The notes under the pieces were generated by a model. The model saw nothing but the letters and a program-made list of their open reading frames with translations. It was not told where the DNA came from and searched no databases. The position numbers and the translations under genes were made by a program. Positions 1 to 8,901 of a stretch of 21,817 bases of DNA are shown here, in pieces (positions within the stretch are counted from its first letter, which is position 1; each line of letters opens with the position of its first letter). The stretch is from an uncultured Lachnospiraceae bacterium. GTDB taxonomy: Bacteria > Bacillota > Clostridia > Lachnospirales > Lachnospiraceae. The stretch spans positions 1 through 21,817 of the forward strand of contig CAKRLN010000006.1 in the NCBI GenBank assembly GCA_934359535.1, read 5' to 3'.

Positions 1-560
1 AGCTGGTACTGTATCTGCCGAATTTTATTTCGGTAATCGTACTGTGTGGTATTGTACGCATTTTCTTATCGGTAACAGGACCGGTCAATGGGCTGCTAGG
101 AACAAATATCAATTTTATGACAATGCCTTCCGCTTTCCGGACAATTTATATTGCAAGTGGAATCTGGCAGGGAGCAGGCTGGGCATCCATTATGTATACG
201 GCGGCATTATCCAATGCGAGTCAGGAACTGAAGGAGGCGGCAGTGATTGACGGCGCGAATATTTTCCAGCAGATCAAGGCGGTTGAATGGCCAGCGATCA
301 AGGATCTTGTTTTAATTCAGCTTATTATGCAGGTTGGTAATATTTTAAGTATCGGATTTGAAAAGGCATATGCACTTCAGACTGATCTGAACCTTCCGAC
401 ATCGGAGATCATTTCAACCTATGTATATAAGAAAGGTCTTCTGGATGGGGACTATGGATTTTCAACAGCGGTCGGTCTGTTTAATACGGTAATTAACGTA
501 ATATTACTGATTGCAGCAAACAAGATCGTATCGAAGCTGAATGATGGAAAAGGTATCTAA
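1..560 (+). CDS. ABC sugar transporter permease, LplB type (5' end outside window)
   Basis: Inner-membrane subunit of a CUT1-type carbohydrate importer. The reading frame is open from base 3 with no start codon of its own, so the visible 185 residues are the C-terminal part of a protein that begins upstream. An ATG at 117 lies inside a conserved stretch and is not the true start. Several hydrophobic segments are visible. The cytoplasmic EAA loop that contacts the ATPase is clear near bases 233-295 (EAAVIDGAN, then a Trp-Pro pair). The stop overlaps the ribosome binding site of the next permease 11 bases on, so the two are co-transcribed and surely form a heterodimer. Family membership is clear. 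The substrate (sucrose or raffinose-type sugars) is inferred from the downstream GH32, fructokinase and alpha-galactosidase genes. Confidence 0.9.
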   Translation, partial: LVLYLPNFISVIVLCGIVRIFLSVTGPVNGLLGTNINFMTMPSAFRTIYIASGIWQGAGWASIMYTAALSNASQELKEAAVIDGANIFQQIKAVEWPAIKDLVLIQLIMQVGNILSIGFEKAYALQTDLNLPTSEIISTYVYKKGLLDGDYGFSTAVGLFNTVINVILLIAANKIVSKLNDGKGI

Positions 561-571
561 GGAGGCAGAGC

Positions 572-1477
572 ATGAAAAAGAAAAGAAAAAGTCAGTTCGC
601 AAGATATGGCTTACAGGATAAAATTATTCTTTCTATTGGATATACACTGATCGGGCTGTTTGTTCTTGCGATCATCATTCCGATGGTTTACATTGTGGCT
701 GCCTCCTTTATGGATCCGGTAACGCTGCAGAATAAGGGCATTACCTTTGATGTATCGAAATGGACACTGACTGCTTACGAACGTGTCATGTCCAATGCAT
801 CAATCTGGATTGGTTTTAAAAATGCAGTAATTTATTCGGTTGTATTTACCGTGGTATCCGTTGTTGTGACATTGCTTGCAGCATATCCGATGTCACGCGG
901 GGATTTTAAAGGAAGAAAGTTCTTTAATGTTATTTTCGTGATTACGATGTTTTTTGGAGGAGGACTGATCCCGACCTACTTATTGATTTCCAAACTGGGA
1001 TTATTAGACAGCATGTGGGCAATTATCCTGCCTGGGGCATTCAGCGTGTGGAATATGATCATTGCGAGAACCTATTATCAGGGTATTCCAGGAGAACTCC
1101 GGGAGGCTGCTGAGGTAGATGGTGCTAATGAGCTTGTATTTTTCTTTAAAATACTGCTTCCGGTCTGCGCGCCGATTATTGCAACACTGGCATTATGGCA
1201 GTTTGTCGGTATGTGGAACAGCTATTTTGACGCAATGATCTATCTGAACGATTCGGCTAAACAGCCGTTACAGCTTGTACTTCGATCGATTCTGATTCAA
1301 AATCAGCCTGAATCCGGCATGATCTCTGATATGCAGAGTACCGCACAGCGCGCACAGCTCGCAGAGCTGTTAAAATATGCAACTATTATTATATCGAGTC
1401 TTCCACTTTTAGTGATGTATCCGTTTTTCCAGAAGTATTTCGACAGCGGAATTATGGCAGGCTCGGTCAAAGGTTAA
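572..1477 (+). CDS. ABC sugar transporter permease, YtcP/AraQ type
   Basis: Second membrane subunit of the same CUT1 importer, 301 residues, the usual length for the family. The N-terminus is lysine-rich and is followed by a hydrophobic segment at about residues 20-45. More membrane segments follow, and the EAA loop (EAAEVDGANE) starts at residue 178 with a Leu-Pro at its end. The start is set by AAGGAGG at 559-565, six bases before the ATG, overlapping the upstream stop. The last 20 residues, with a short Tyr-Phe-Asp element and a glycine-rich end, are typical of YtcP-like permeases. No ATPase gene is visible here. Such importers in Firmicutes often share an MsmK-type ATPase encoded elsewhere, which is an inference for this genome. 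Confidence 0.93.
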   Translation: MKKKRKSQFARYGLQDKIILSIGYTLIGLFVLAIIIPMVYIVAASFMDPVTLQNKGITFDVSKWTLTAYERVMSNASIWIGFKNAVIYSVVFTVVSVVVTLLAAYPMSRGDFKGRKFFNVIFVITMFFGGGLIPTYLLISKLGLLDSMWAIILPGAFSVWNMIIARTYYQGIPGELREAAEVDGANELVFFFKILLPVCAPIIATLALWQFVGMWNSYFDAMIYLNDSAKQPLQLVLRSILIQNQPESGMISDMQSTAQRAQLAELLKYATIIISSLPLLVMYPFFQKYFDSGIMAGSVKG

Positions 1478-1495
1478 AAATGGAGGGTTTTTAAA

Positions 1496-3178
1496 ATGAA
1501 AAAAGGATTATGGAAAAGAACAACATCCGCAGTGTTAGTGGCAGCGATGGCTGCATCTATGATGACAGGCTGCGGAAATAAGTCAAATGTGAGCTTGAAT
1601 GACGGAACATTTAAAGAAGTAGACAAGTCTACACTGGAATTTCCGCTTAAGGAAAAGGCAACACTGACCGGAACGATCAGTTATCCGGCAAATACGGAAT
1701 CCGATCCGAACAAAAGAACAATTTTTGAGCGTTTACAGGAAAAGACGAATGTAGAAATTAACTGGACTGCGATTCAGGCTGATCAGTGGAGCGACAAGAT
1801 CTCTCTTGAGATGGCAAACACCAAGGATATGACAGACTTTATTTTTACGGCAGGATTCAGTGATAATGATCTGTTAAAATACGCAAAACAGGGCGTTATT
1901 ATCCCACTTGAGGAGTATATTGATGCTTATATGCCGAACTTAAAGAAGGTATTCGATACCTACCCGGAATACAGAACTATGTGTACGGATACGGATGGAC
2001 ATATCTGGGCGCTTCCATGGATCGAGCAGCTTGGAAGTGGAAAAGAGGCAATCCAGACCGTCGGAGATATGAGTTTTATCAATAAGAAATGGCTGGATTT
2101 CCTTGGACTTGAGGTACCGACTACAACGGACGAGTTTGAGCAGGTGCTGATTGCATTCCGGGACCATGCATCGGAATTACAGCAGAAATTTAACATTGAC
2201 GGTGACATTATTCCAATGTCCTGCATCGTAAATGACGGAGATCAGGATCCAAGCATCCTGATCAATGGATTTGGAGAGGGCTATGGTGATGCAGATAAAG
2301 GACGTCATATTGGAGTAACCAATGACAAAGAGGTAATCTGCTCTGCAACGCAGGATGGTTACAAGGATGGTATTACATGGCTTCATAAATTATATGAAGA
2401 AGGCCTGATCGACACCGAAAGCTTTACGCAGGAATGGTCTACCTATGTTGCAAAAGGAAAATCAGGAAGATACGGAGTATGCTTCAGTTGGGATGTTGCC
2501 AATATTGACAATCTTGAAGACTGGGTTCCGCTTCCGGCATTAACAGCTGATACAAGAAATATCACACCGCAGAATGGATCCTTTACAAGTGGTTTTGACC
2601 GTGGACGCTGCGTGGTAACTGCGGTTGCACAGAATCCGGCACTGGTTTGTGCATGGCTTGATCAGATGTACGATCCTTTCCAGTCTCCACAGAATAACTG
2701 GGGAACCTACGGTGAGGATGATGATTTTGATATCTTTGAGCTTTCTACCAATGCAGATGGTGGCGAGATGTTAAAGCATGCACCGCTTGGGGACGCTTCA
2801 CCGGTAGAGGTAAGAGAGGCAGAAGCTGTTGGAGGGCCGCTTGCAATCTTAGATGATTACTATGGTGTCTATGTGACCTGCCCGGATGACGCGCAGTACC
2901 GTCTGGACTGGATCAAGGAGTACTATACACCAGATATGAACTCAGATTATGTATATCCAAATGTATTTATGTCACAGGATGATACCAAGAAGATATCTGA
3001 TCTTCAGACCGATATTGAGAAGCTGATCAATGCAAATAAATCGGATTGGATCATGAATGGATTTACCGATGCAGACTGGGATCAGTATATCAGCGAGCTT
3101 GAAGCATATGGATTGGATGAGTACCTTGAACTTTTCCAGAAATACTTAGATGCTTATTATGCTGATCAGGAAAAATAA
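1496..3178 (+). CDS. Lipoprotein solute-binding protein of sugar ABC transporter (LipO/YtcQ-like)
   Basis: Extracellular substrate-capturing subunit of the importer, 560 residues, anchored by a lipid. A basic N-terminus (KKGLWKR), a hydrophobic stretch and a lipobox (MMTGC) put the lipidated cysteine at residue 26. The mature part is rich in acidic and aromatic residues, as in large CUT1 binding proteins of the LipO class that pair with LplB/YtcP permeases. GGAGGG at 1482-1487 sets the start. It lies between the permeases and the GH32 gene, and the gap after it holds a terminator-like hairpin that may give it more transcript than the downstream enzymes. Substrate is inferred as sucrose, raffinose-family sugars or short fructans; nothing in the sequence fixes which. 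Confidence 0.92.
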   Translation: MKKGLWKRTTSAVLVAAMAASMMTGCGNKSNVSLNDGTFKEVDKSTLEFPLKEKATLTGTISYPANTESDPNKRTIFERLQEKTNVEINWTAIQADQWSDKISLEMANTKDMTDFIFTAGFSDNDLLKYAKQGVIIPLEEYIDAYMPNLKKVFDTYPEYRTMCTDTDGHIWALPWIEQLGSGKEAIQTVGDMSFINKKWLDFLGLEVPTTTDEFEQVLIAFRDHASELQQKFNIDGDIIPMSCIVNDGDQDPSILINGFGEGYGDADKGRHIGVTNDKEVICSATQDGYKDGITWLHKLYEEGLIDTESFTQEWSTYVAKGKSGRYGVCFSWDVANIDNLEDWVPLPALTADTRNITPQNGSFTSGFDRGRCVVTAVAQNPALVCAWLDQMYDPFQSPQNNWGTYGEDDDFDIFELSTNADGGEMLKHAPLGDASPVEVREAEAVGGPLAILDDYYGVYVTCPDDAQYRLDWIKEYYTPDMNSDYVYPNVFMSQDDTKKISDLQTDIEKLINANKSDWIMNGFTDADWDQYISELEAYGLDEYLELFQKYLDAYYADQEK

Positions 3179-3192
3179 CGGATGAGTGGATG

Positions 3193-3224
3193 CGGAGCTG
3201 GATAAAATGATTCAGCTCCGTTTT
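3193..3224 (+). terminator. Intergenic hairpin with short T-run between binding protein and GH32 gene
   Basis: Perfect arms CGGAGCTG (3193-3200) and CAGCTCCG (3213-3220) extend inward by three more pairs, one of them G-U, and leave a six-base loop. TTTT follows at 3221-3224. It sits inside an operon only 15 bases before the next start codon, so it is more likely a leaky terminator or a 3' stabiliser of the binding-protein message than a full stop. Confidence 0.65.
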
Positions 3225-3238
3225 AGAAAGGAAACTAC

Positions 3239-4726
3239 ATGAGCAGTGAAAAATTAAAACAGGTACATGAATATGAAGCCGCACATGCAAAGACGATTGC
3301 CAGACAGGAGAGACCGGCATTTCATCTTTCACCGATGACTGGCTGGATGAATGATCCGAATGGATTTTCCTATTATAATGGGAAATATCATATGTTTTAC
3401 CAGTACAACCCATATGAAACAAACTGGGGACCGATGCATTGGGGACATGCGGTGAGCGAGGACATGCTGCAATGGGAGCATCTTCCAGCTGCTCTTGCTC
3501 CGGATCAGGAGTATGACAATGCGGGAGGCTGCTTTTCCGGAAGTGCAGAGGTGCTTTCCGATGGACGACAGCTTCTGATGTATACAGGTGTTGCAAGGGA
3601 AGAGCAGGAAGATGGAAGTATGGTGGATATCCAGACACAGTGCATGGCAGTTGGAGATGGGGTATCCTATACAAAATATGCAGGCAATCCGGTACTGACT
3701 GCGGCCGATCTCCCGGAAGGGGCAAGCCGTATTGATTTCCGCGATCCGAAAATGTGGAAAGCGGAGGATGGAACGTTCTACTGTGTTGTTGGAAGCAGAC
3801 CAGCAGATGGCAGCGGACAGATTCTTTTATATGAAAGCGCAGATGGATTTGACTGGAAATTCAATCAGATTTTAATTCAGAACAGAAACCGTTATGGAAA
3901 AATGTGGGAATGCCCGGATTTCTTTGAGCTGGATGGCAAGTGGGTGCTTCTTACAAGCCCACAGGATGTGCAGGCAGATGGACTTTCTTTTGGCTGTGGC
4001 AATATTTCGATCGCGGTGATCGGACATATGGATGAAAATGAAAAATTTGTCGAGGAATCGATCCAGAGCATTGATTATGGAATTGATTTTTATGCGCCAC
4101 AAACAACGAAAACACCAGATGGAAGACGGGTTATGATCGGCTGGATGCAGAACTGGGATACCTGTTCTGTGCGTATGGATGATGCAAAATGGTATGGTCA
4201 GATGAGCTGTCCAAGGGAACTTGCAATCCAGGATGGAAAGCTGATCCAGAAGCCGGTCCGTGAGTTGGAGCAGTGCTATACGAAAAAGACAGAATATGAG
4301 AATGTCATTGTGGATAAGAAGCTTCAGCTGGACGATGTATGTGGAAGAACCGTGGATCTGACAATTGAGCTTGAAGCGGAAAATGAGAAGGAACTGTATC
4401 ACAGTTTTACGATTTCGGTTGCAGCAGATGACCAGTTCCATTCGGATATTGTATTCCGGCCATTTGAAAAAACAGTTGAGCTTGACCGCACCTGCTGTGG
4501 AACAAGACGGGCAGCGCTGAATCAGAAAAAATGCCATGTCAATACAGAAAATGGTAAATTAAAGCTTCGCATCGTGCTAGACCGCTACAGTGCAGAAGTG
4601 TTTGTGAATGATGGCGAACAGGTGTTAACCATGACTTATTATACAGGGCTTTGTGCAGATCAGATTACATTTGAGGCGCTTGGAAGCGCAAAAATGAAGC
4701 TGGTAAAATATGAGCTTACAAAGTAA
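3239..4726 (+). CDS. scrB: GH32 beta-fructofuranosidase (sucrose / sucrose-6-phosphate hydrolase)
   Basis: Cleaves the beta-fructosyl bond of sucrose, sucrose-6-phosphate or short fructans in the cytoplasm. It has 495 residues and no signal peptide. The three GH32 signatures are present: WMNDPNG with the nucleophile Asp39, FRDP with the transition-state stabiliser Asp169, and WECPDFF with the acid/base Glu224. Residues from about 345 on form the C-terminal beta-sandwich usual in the family, ending with the typical VFVNDGEQ strand. AAAGGA at 3227-3232 sets the start. The next gene encodes fructokinase, so the free fructose is phosphorylated at once. Family and chemistry are firm. Whether sucrose, phosphorylated sucrose or kestose-type sugars are preferred cannot be read here, so the gene symbol is tentative. 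Confidence 0.92.
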   Translation: MSSEKLKQVHEYEAAHAKTIARQERPAFHLSPMTGWMNDPNGFSYYNGKYHMFYQYNPYETNWGPMHWGHAVSEDMLQWEHLPAALAPDQEYDNAGGCFSGSAEVLSDGRQLLMYTGVAREEQEDGSMVDIQTQCMAVGDGVSYTKYAGNPVLTAADLPEGASRIDFRDPKMWKAEDGTFYCVVGSRPADGSGQILLYESADGFDWKFNQILIQNRNRYGKMWECPDFFELDGKWVLLTSPQDVQADGLSFGCGNISIAVIGHMDENEKFVEESIQSIDYGIDFYAPQTTKTPDGRRVMIGWMQNWDTCSVRMDDAKWYGQMSCPRELAIQDGKLIQKPVRELEQCYTKKTEYENVIVDKKLQLDDVCGRTVDLTIELEAENEKELYHSFTISVAADDQFHSDIVFRPFEKTVELDRTCCGTRRAALNQKKCHVNTENGKLKLRIVLDRYSAEVFVNDGEQVLTMTYYTGLCADQITFEALGSAKMKLVKYELTK

Positions 4727-4809
4727 CAATGGAAATCCTGTTCGAATATGGGAATTTGGAAGCGTTACTTTACAAAAGAGAATCAGAATCAAAAAGGGAG
4801 GTTTGTCAG

Positions 4810-5754
4810 ATGGCAGATGTAACAGCACTTGGAGAATTGTTAATTGATTTTACGGAAAATGGATTAAGTGGTCAGGGAAATCCTATATTTGAGGCGAATC
4901 CGGGCGGTGCGCCATGTAATGTGCTTGCAATGCTGACAAAGCTTGGAAATAAGACAGCATTTATCGGGAAAGTCGGAAATGATTATCTTGGGAATCTGCT
5001 TAAGGATAAGGTGACAGGGATTGGAATCAATACCGATCATCTGTTTTTAGATGATAAGATCCACACAACACTTGCGTTTGTGCATACAGCAGAAGATGGA
5101 GACCGTGACTTTTCCTTTTACCGGAATCCGGGGGCGGATATGATGCTTTGTGCGGATGAAGTGGATGAGAGCGTCATTGCAGAATCAAAGATTTTTCATT
5201 TCGGGACACTTTCCATGACACATGAGGGGGTGCGTGAAGCGACAAAGAAAGCACTTGATGCAGCGAAGAAGAATCATGTGCTGATCTCGTTTGACCCGAA
5301 TTTAAGAGAGCCTTTGTGGGAAAGTCTGGATGATGCCAAAGAACAGGTAGCCTATGGAATGGGCATGTGTGACATCTTAAAAATTTCCGATAACGAGATC
5401 GAATGGTACACCGGGGAGACGGATTATTCCAAGGGTGTGGCAAAAATCCGCGAAAGCTTTGACATTCCGCTGATTCTTGTCTCAATGGGAAAAGACGGAA
5501 GCCGCGCTTATGATAAGGATGAAATGATTGAAATTCCGGCATTTATCCAGCCGGATACGATTGAAACGACCGGAGCTGGAGATACATTTGATGCATGTGT
5601 GCTGGATTATATTTTAAAGCATGGCATGGAGCTTTCCAGAGCACAGATTGCGGAAATGCTTACCTTTGCCAATGCAGCTGCAGCACTGATTACAACCAAA
5701 AAGGGTGCACTTTGCGTGATGCCGTCCAGAGAAGAGGTTTTAAAGCTGTTATAG
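4810..5754 (+). CDS. scrK: Fructokinase, PfkB/ribokinase family
   Basis: ATP-dependent cytoplasmic kinase that converts fructose to fructose-6-phosphate. It has 314 residues, the family norm. The N-terminal sugar-binding signature GGAPCNVLAMLTKLG is present. The C-terminal PfkB signature, including ETTGAGDTF, puts the catalytic base at Asp258. The frame is open from an ATG at 4729, but the start at 4810 (MADVTALGELL) is chosen because GGGAGG at 4796-4801 precedes it and because family members begin at that point. It follows GH32 in the same operon and uses the fructose made by it. A terminator follows 16 bases after the stop. Specificity for fructose over other ketoses or adenosine is inferred from context. 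Confidence 0.9.
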   Translation: MADVTALGELLIDFTENGLSGQGNPIFEANPGGAPCNVLAMLTKLGNKTAFIGKVGNDYLGNLLKDKVTGIGINTDHLFLDDKIHTTLAFVHTAEDGDRDFSFYRNPGADMMLCADEVDESVIAESKIFHFGTLSMTHEGVREATKKALDAAKKNHVLISFDPNLREPLWESLDDAKEQVAYGMGMCDILKISDNEIEWYTGETDYSKGVAKIRESFDIPLILVSMGKDGSRAYDKDEMIEIPAFIQPDTIETTGAGDTFDACVLDYILKHGMELSRAQIAEMLTFANAAAALITTKKGALCVMPSREEVLKLL

Positions 5755-5770
5755 AAATTATTATAAAATG

Positions 5771-5804
5771 GGGAACCGGAGATTTTGCTCCGGTTTCCCT
5801 TTTT
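5771..5804 (+). terminator. Intrinsic terminator of the transporter-GH32-fructokinase operon
   Basis: GGGAACCGGAG (5771-5781) pairs with CTCCGGTTTCCC (about 5788-5799) with one bulged base and a six-base loop. Five T residues follow directly (5800-5804). This is a strong rho-independent terminator just after the fructokinase stop. Confidence 0.88.
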
Positions 5805-5817
5805 CATATAAGATGAT

Positions 5818-5847
5818 ATGAGGGTCAAAAGGTATTTTGCCCCTCAT
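5818..5847. repeat. Inverted repeat upstream of agaSK
   Basis: Arms of 13 bases, ATGAGGGTCAAAA (5818-5830) and TTTTGCCCCTCAT (5835-5847), pair with one mismatch around a four-base loop. There is no T-run, so it is not a clear terminator. It could be an operator or a second processing hairpin behind the fructokinase terminator. Confidence 0.5.
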
Positions 5848-5864
5848 GTGCGTGACATGTGAAC

Positions 5865-5882
5865 TGTAACAATATTGTCACA
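5865..5882. promoter_or_regulatory. Candidate operator palindrome upstream of agaSK
   Basis: TGTAACAATATTGTCACA is an 18-base near-perfect palindrome, with one symmetric pair of mismatches, centred about 60 bases upstream of the -10 element of the next operon. The size and symmetry suit a dimeric repressor or activator. Which regulator binds is unknown, because no regulator gene is next to it. Confidence 0.4.
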
Positions 5883-5931
5883 AAATGACAGGAAAAGGAA
5901 CGATATGGATATGGATGCTCCTATTTTGAAG

Positions 5932-5940
5932 TGATATAAT
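5932..5940 (+). promoter_or_regulatory. Extended -10 promoter of agaSK operon
   Basis: TGATATAAT gives a consensus TATAAT at 5935-5940 with the TG of an extended -10 one base before it. No good -35 hexamer is seen at 16-18 bases, so an extended -10 promoter or activator dependence is likely. Transcription would start near 5947, leaving a leader of about 110 bases. Confidence 0.6.
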
Positions 5941-6010
5941 GAACGTAGTGAAAATATATCAGATGTGGAGTGCGAAGCAGCACGGATGCGCATAGAATCA
6001 GAGAGGGCAT

Positions 6011-6028
6011 CATGTGCATTGGCACATG
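6011..6028 (+). other. Small hairpin in agaSK leader
   Basis: CATGTGC (6011-6017) and GCACATG (6022-6028) pair perfectly around a four-base loop, ending 30 bases before the start codon and about 13 before the AGGGAGGG ribosome binding site. It could affect translation or message stability. Too short to assign to a known element. Confidence 0.35.
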
Positions 6029-6057
6029 CTCGAATAAGTATAGGGAGGGAAATTACA

Positions 6058-8901
6058 ATGGCAATTATTTATGACAGACAGAAACGGATTTTTACACTGC
6101 ATACAGCGCATACGACATATCAGATGCAGGCAGACCGGTATGGAAATCTTCTGCATCTGTACTATGGTCCGAAAACAATGGGAACGATGGAGAAGTCCAT
6201 CAGCTACGCAGACCGGGGATTTTCCGGGAATCCATATGAAGCGGGCAATGACAGGACCTATTCCCTGGATGCACTGCCACAGGAATATCCGACACTGGGG
6301 ACCGGGGATTTTCGCGGTTATGCACTCAGTATTACCGATGACAAAGGGCATGAGGGGATTGCATTGCATTATGTAAATCATACGGTAACAAAGGGGAAAT
6401 ATCATCTTACCGGGCTTCCCGCTGTATATGCACAAGACAACGAGGCAGAGACACTCTGTATTACCCTGCGCGATCCATACGTACAGGCAGAGGTTTTACT
6501 TTATTACGGAGTACTCGAAAAAGAGGATATCATCACAAGAAGTGTGATCGTGAAAAATACCGGGAAGAAAACGATCACGGTAAACAGGCTTTTATCGGCT
6601 TGTCTCGATCTGACACATGGAGATTATGATGTGATCCGTTTTTATGGAAGACATGCGATGGAGCGGAATCTGGAACGTGTACCGCTTGGACACGGAACCT
6701 TCCGGATCGGAAGCAGGCGCGGAACGTCAAGCCATCAGTATAATCCGGGGGTAATTCTTGCAGAGCCGGCAACAACAGAGGATGCCGGGGGCTGTTATGG
6801 TATGCTTTTTGTATACAGTGGCAATTTCCTCTGTGAGGCAGAGAAGGATCAGTTTAACCAGACGAGGTTTACAATGGGACTTTCTGATGAGCTGTTTTCT
6901 TATTCCCTTGAGGAAGGGGAGTCGATCACGGCACCGGAAGTGGTCCTATCCTATTCCGCACAGGGACTGACACAGTTATCCAGACAATATCACCGCTGTA
7001 TTCTTAATCATATCTGTAAAGGAAAATACGTGCATCAAAACCGTCCGGTTCTGATCAACAGCTGGGAAGCTGCTTATTTTGACTTTACCGGAGATACGAT
7101 CGTAAACCTGGCAAAACAGGCATCCGAGCTTGGAATCGATATGGTTGTTATGGATGACGGCTGGTTCGGAAAGCGGAATGATGATAATTCTTCGCTTGGG
7201 GACTGGACGGTCAATGAAGAAAAGCTTGGTGGAAGTCTTACGGAGCTGATCGAACGGGTCAATGCGTGTGGTGTGAAATTTGGTATCTGGATTGAACCGG
7301 AGATGGTAAGTGAGGACAGCGAGCTTTACCGGAAGCATCCGGACTGGGCACTTACTATGGAAGGACGTCGGCCGGTCCGCTCAAGAAATCAGCTGCTTTT
7401 AGATTTTTCCAGGAAAGAAGTACGTGACGAAGTATTTAGACAGATATGCGGGGTGCTCGATCAGGGAAATATCGAATATGTCAAATGGGATATGAACCGC
7501 AGCATGACCGATGTGTATGCACCGGATGTTACCTATGATTATGTACTTGGACTGTATGAGTTTTTAGAGAAGCTGACAAAGCATTATCCAGATATTCTGA
7601 TTGAAGGCTGCAGCGGAGGCGGTGGAAGATTTGATGCCGGAATGTTATATTATACGCCTCAGATCTGGTGCAGTGATAATACAGATGCGATAAACCGTAC
7701 AAGAATCCAGTATGGAACATCATTCTTTTACCCGGCAGCCGTTGTCGGTTCCCATGTATCTGCAGTGCCGAACCACCAGACCGGCAGGGTGACAAACATG
7801 CATACGAGGGGCGTTACGGCAATGGCAGGAACCTTCGGATATGAGCTGGATCCAGCAAAGCTTGACGCAGAGGAAAAAGCGCAGATTAAAAAGCAGCTTG
7901 CCACATACCGCATGTATCAGGAGCTGATCCGGGAAGGAGATTACTACAGGCTGTCCAATCCGTTTACGGATGCCTACTCAGCATGGATGAGCGTATCAGA
8001 GAAAAAAGACTGCGCACTTGTCAGTGCGGTACGGCTTAATGCAGAGGGAAATCCGCTTCCGCTCTGGGTAAGACTGAAGGGGCTAGATCCGGACGGATTA
8101 TATCTGGAAGAAAATTCCGGTGAAGTCTATGGCGGAGCAGCATTGATGCAGAATGGTCTGCTTCTGCCACAGGCAAAAGAGGAATATGAAGCATATCAGT
8201 TTTCCATGAAAAAAATGGATGAGGCAAAAAGGCTTTATGAAGCCGTTACTGGCAGAATGCAGGGCATGAATGCAGGCAGTGGCGCAGAAAATCCGGATAA
8301 CAGAATTGTAGTCAGCTTATTCGGAGGCTCCGGTTCCGGAAAAAGCACGATGGCAGAATGCCTACAGCACTTATTCTTTGCAGACGGGATTTCCAGTTAT
8401 GTGCTTGGAGGGGACAATTATCCGCGAAGAATTCCGAAACGGAATGATGAGGAGCGGGAACGTATTTATAAAGAGCAGGGAGAGCCAGGTCTTGCGGCGT
8501 ATCTTGGCAGCAATGAGGAGCTGGAGTTTGACCGTATGAATGAGGTACTCCGGGCATTCCACCGCGGGGATGACAGTATTGAGATCAAACACATGGGGCG
8601 CGAGGATGGAGATATCTGGTATGAAATGGTTGATTTCCAGGGCGTTTCCGTTCTGATACTGGAATGGACACACGGTGGAAGTAACGATTTAACCGGTGTC
8701 GATATTCCGGTTTATTTAGACAGCTCACCGGAGGAGACGAAGGCGCGCAGAATCCGAAGAGGCAGGGACGAGAATGCAGCAAGTGATTTTATCCAGCTTG
8801 TCGTGGCCCTCGAACAGAAAAAACTGCTCAGACAGGCAGAACATGCAGCAATTACACTTGGAAAGGATGGACAAATTTATGAATCAGAAACCAATGCTTA
8901 A
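6058..8901 (+). CDS. agaSK: Bifunctional alpha-galactosidase (GH36) / sucrose kinase, AgaSK type
   Basis: Cytoplasmic fusion enzyme of 947 residues. Residues 1 to about 735 are a GH36 alpha-galactosidase that removes galactose from melibiose, raffinose and stachyose. MDDGWFGKR, the nucleophile Asp478 in KWDMNR and the acid/base Asp540 in WCSDNTDA are all visible. Residues about 748-947 form a P-loop kinase of the uridine-kinase fold, with Walker A GGSGSGKST at 756-764. This is the layout of AgaSK from Ruminococcus gnavus, described as hydrolysing raffinose sugars and phosphorylating sucrose with ATP; that role is carried over by homology. The frame is open from 5965, but AGGGAGGG before 6058 and the GH36-like N-terminus favour 6058. 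It has no signal peptide. The next gene starts inside its last codons. The kinase substrate in this organism is inferred. Confidence 0.93.
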   Translation: MAIIYDRQKRIFTLHTAHTTYQMQADRYGNLLHLYYGPKTMGTMEKSISYADRGFSGNPYEAGNDRTYSLDALPQEYPTLGTGDFRGYALSITDDKGHEGIALHYVNHTVTKGKYHLTGLPAVYAQDNEAETLCITLRDPYVQAEVLLYYGVLEKEDIITRSVIVKNTGKKTITVNRLLSACLDLTHGDYDVIRFYGRHAMERNLERVPLGHGTFRIGSRRGTSSHQYNPGVILAEPATTEDAGGCYGMLFVYSGNFLCEAEKDQFNQTRFTMGLSDELFSYSLEEGESITAPEVVLSYSAQGLTQLSRQYHRCILNHICKGKYVHQNRPVLINSWEAAYFDFTGDTIVNLAKQASELGIDMVVMDDGWFGKRNDDNSSLGDWTVNEEKLGGSLTELIERVNACGVKFGIWIEPEMVSEDSELYRKHPDWALTMEGRRPVRSRNQLLLDFSRKEVRDEVFRQICGVLDQGNIEYVKWDMNRSMTDVYAPDVTYDYVLGLYEFLEKLTKHYPDILIEGCSGGGGRFDAGMLYYTPQIWCSDNTDAINRTRIQYGTSFFYPAAVVGSHVSAVPNHQTGRVTNMHTRGVTAMAGTFGYELDPAKLDAEEKAQIKKQLATYRMYQELIREGDYYRLSNPFTDAYSAWMSVSEKKDCALVSAVRLNAEGNPLPLWVRLKGLDPDGLYLEENSGEVYGGAALMQNGLLLPQAKEEYEAYQFSMKKMDEAKRLYEAVTGRMQGMNAGSGAENPDNRIVVSLFGGSGSGKSTMAECLQHLFFADGISSYVLGGDNYPRRIPKRNDEERERIYKEQGEPGLAAYLGSNEELEFDRMNEVLRAFHRGDDSIEIKHMGREDGDIWYEMVDFQGVSVLILEWTHGGSNDLTGVDIPVYLDSSPEETKARRIRRGRDENAASDFIQLVVALEQKKLLRQAEHAAITLGKDGQIYESETNA

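Noticed and set aside
44..250. Plus-strand frame near the window start
   Set aside because: Out of frame with the permease, whose conserved EAA loop fixes the right frame through this stretch.
3090..3725. 211-codon minus-strand frame across the binding-protein/GH32 gap
   Set aside because: Overlaps two firm genes, crosses the hairpin, and has a low-complexity His/Pro/Ser-rich translation typical of antisense frames.
5965..6057. 31-codon N-terminal extension of agaSK
   Set aside because: No ribosome binding site near 5965, composition unlike the GH36 N-terminus, and a strong site just before 6058.
8774..8878. Longer start for the GH13_18 enzyme
   Set aside because: Would add 35 residues read from within the agaSK kinase domain in another frame; the family N-terminus begins at about 8879.
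8305..8901. Separate uridine kinase gene
   Set aside because: The frame is continuous with the GH36 part, with no start site or stop between, and the fusion matches the known AgaSK architecture.
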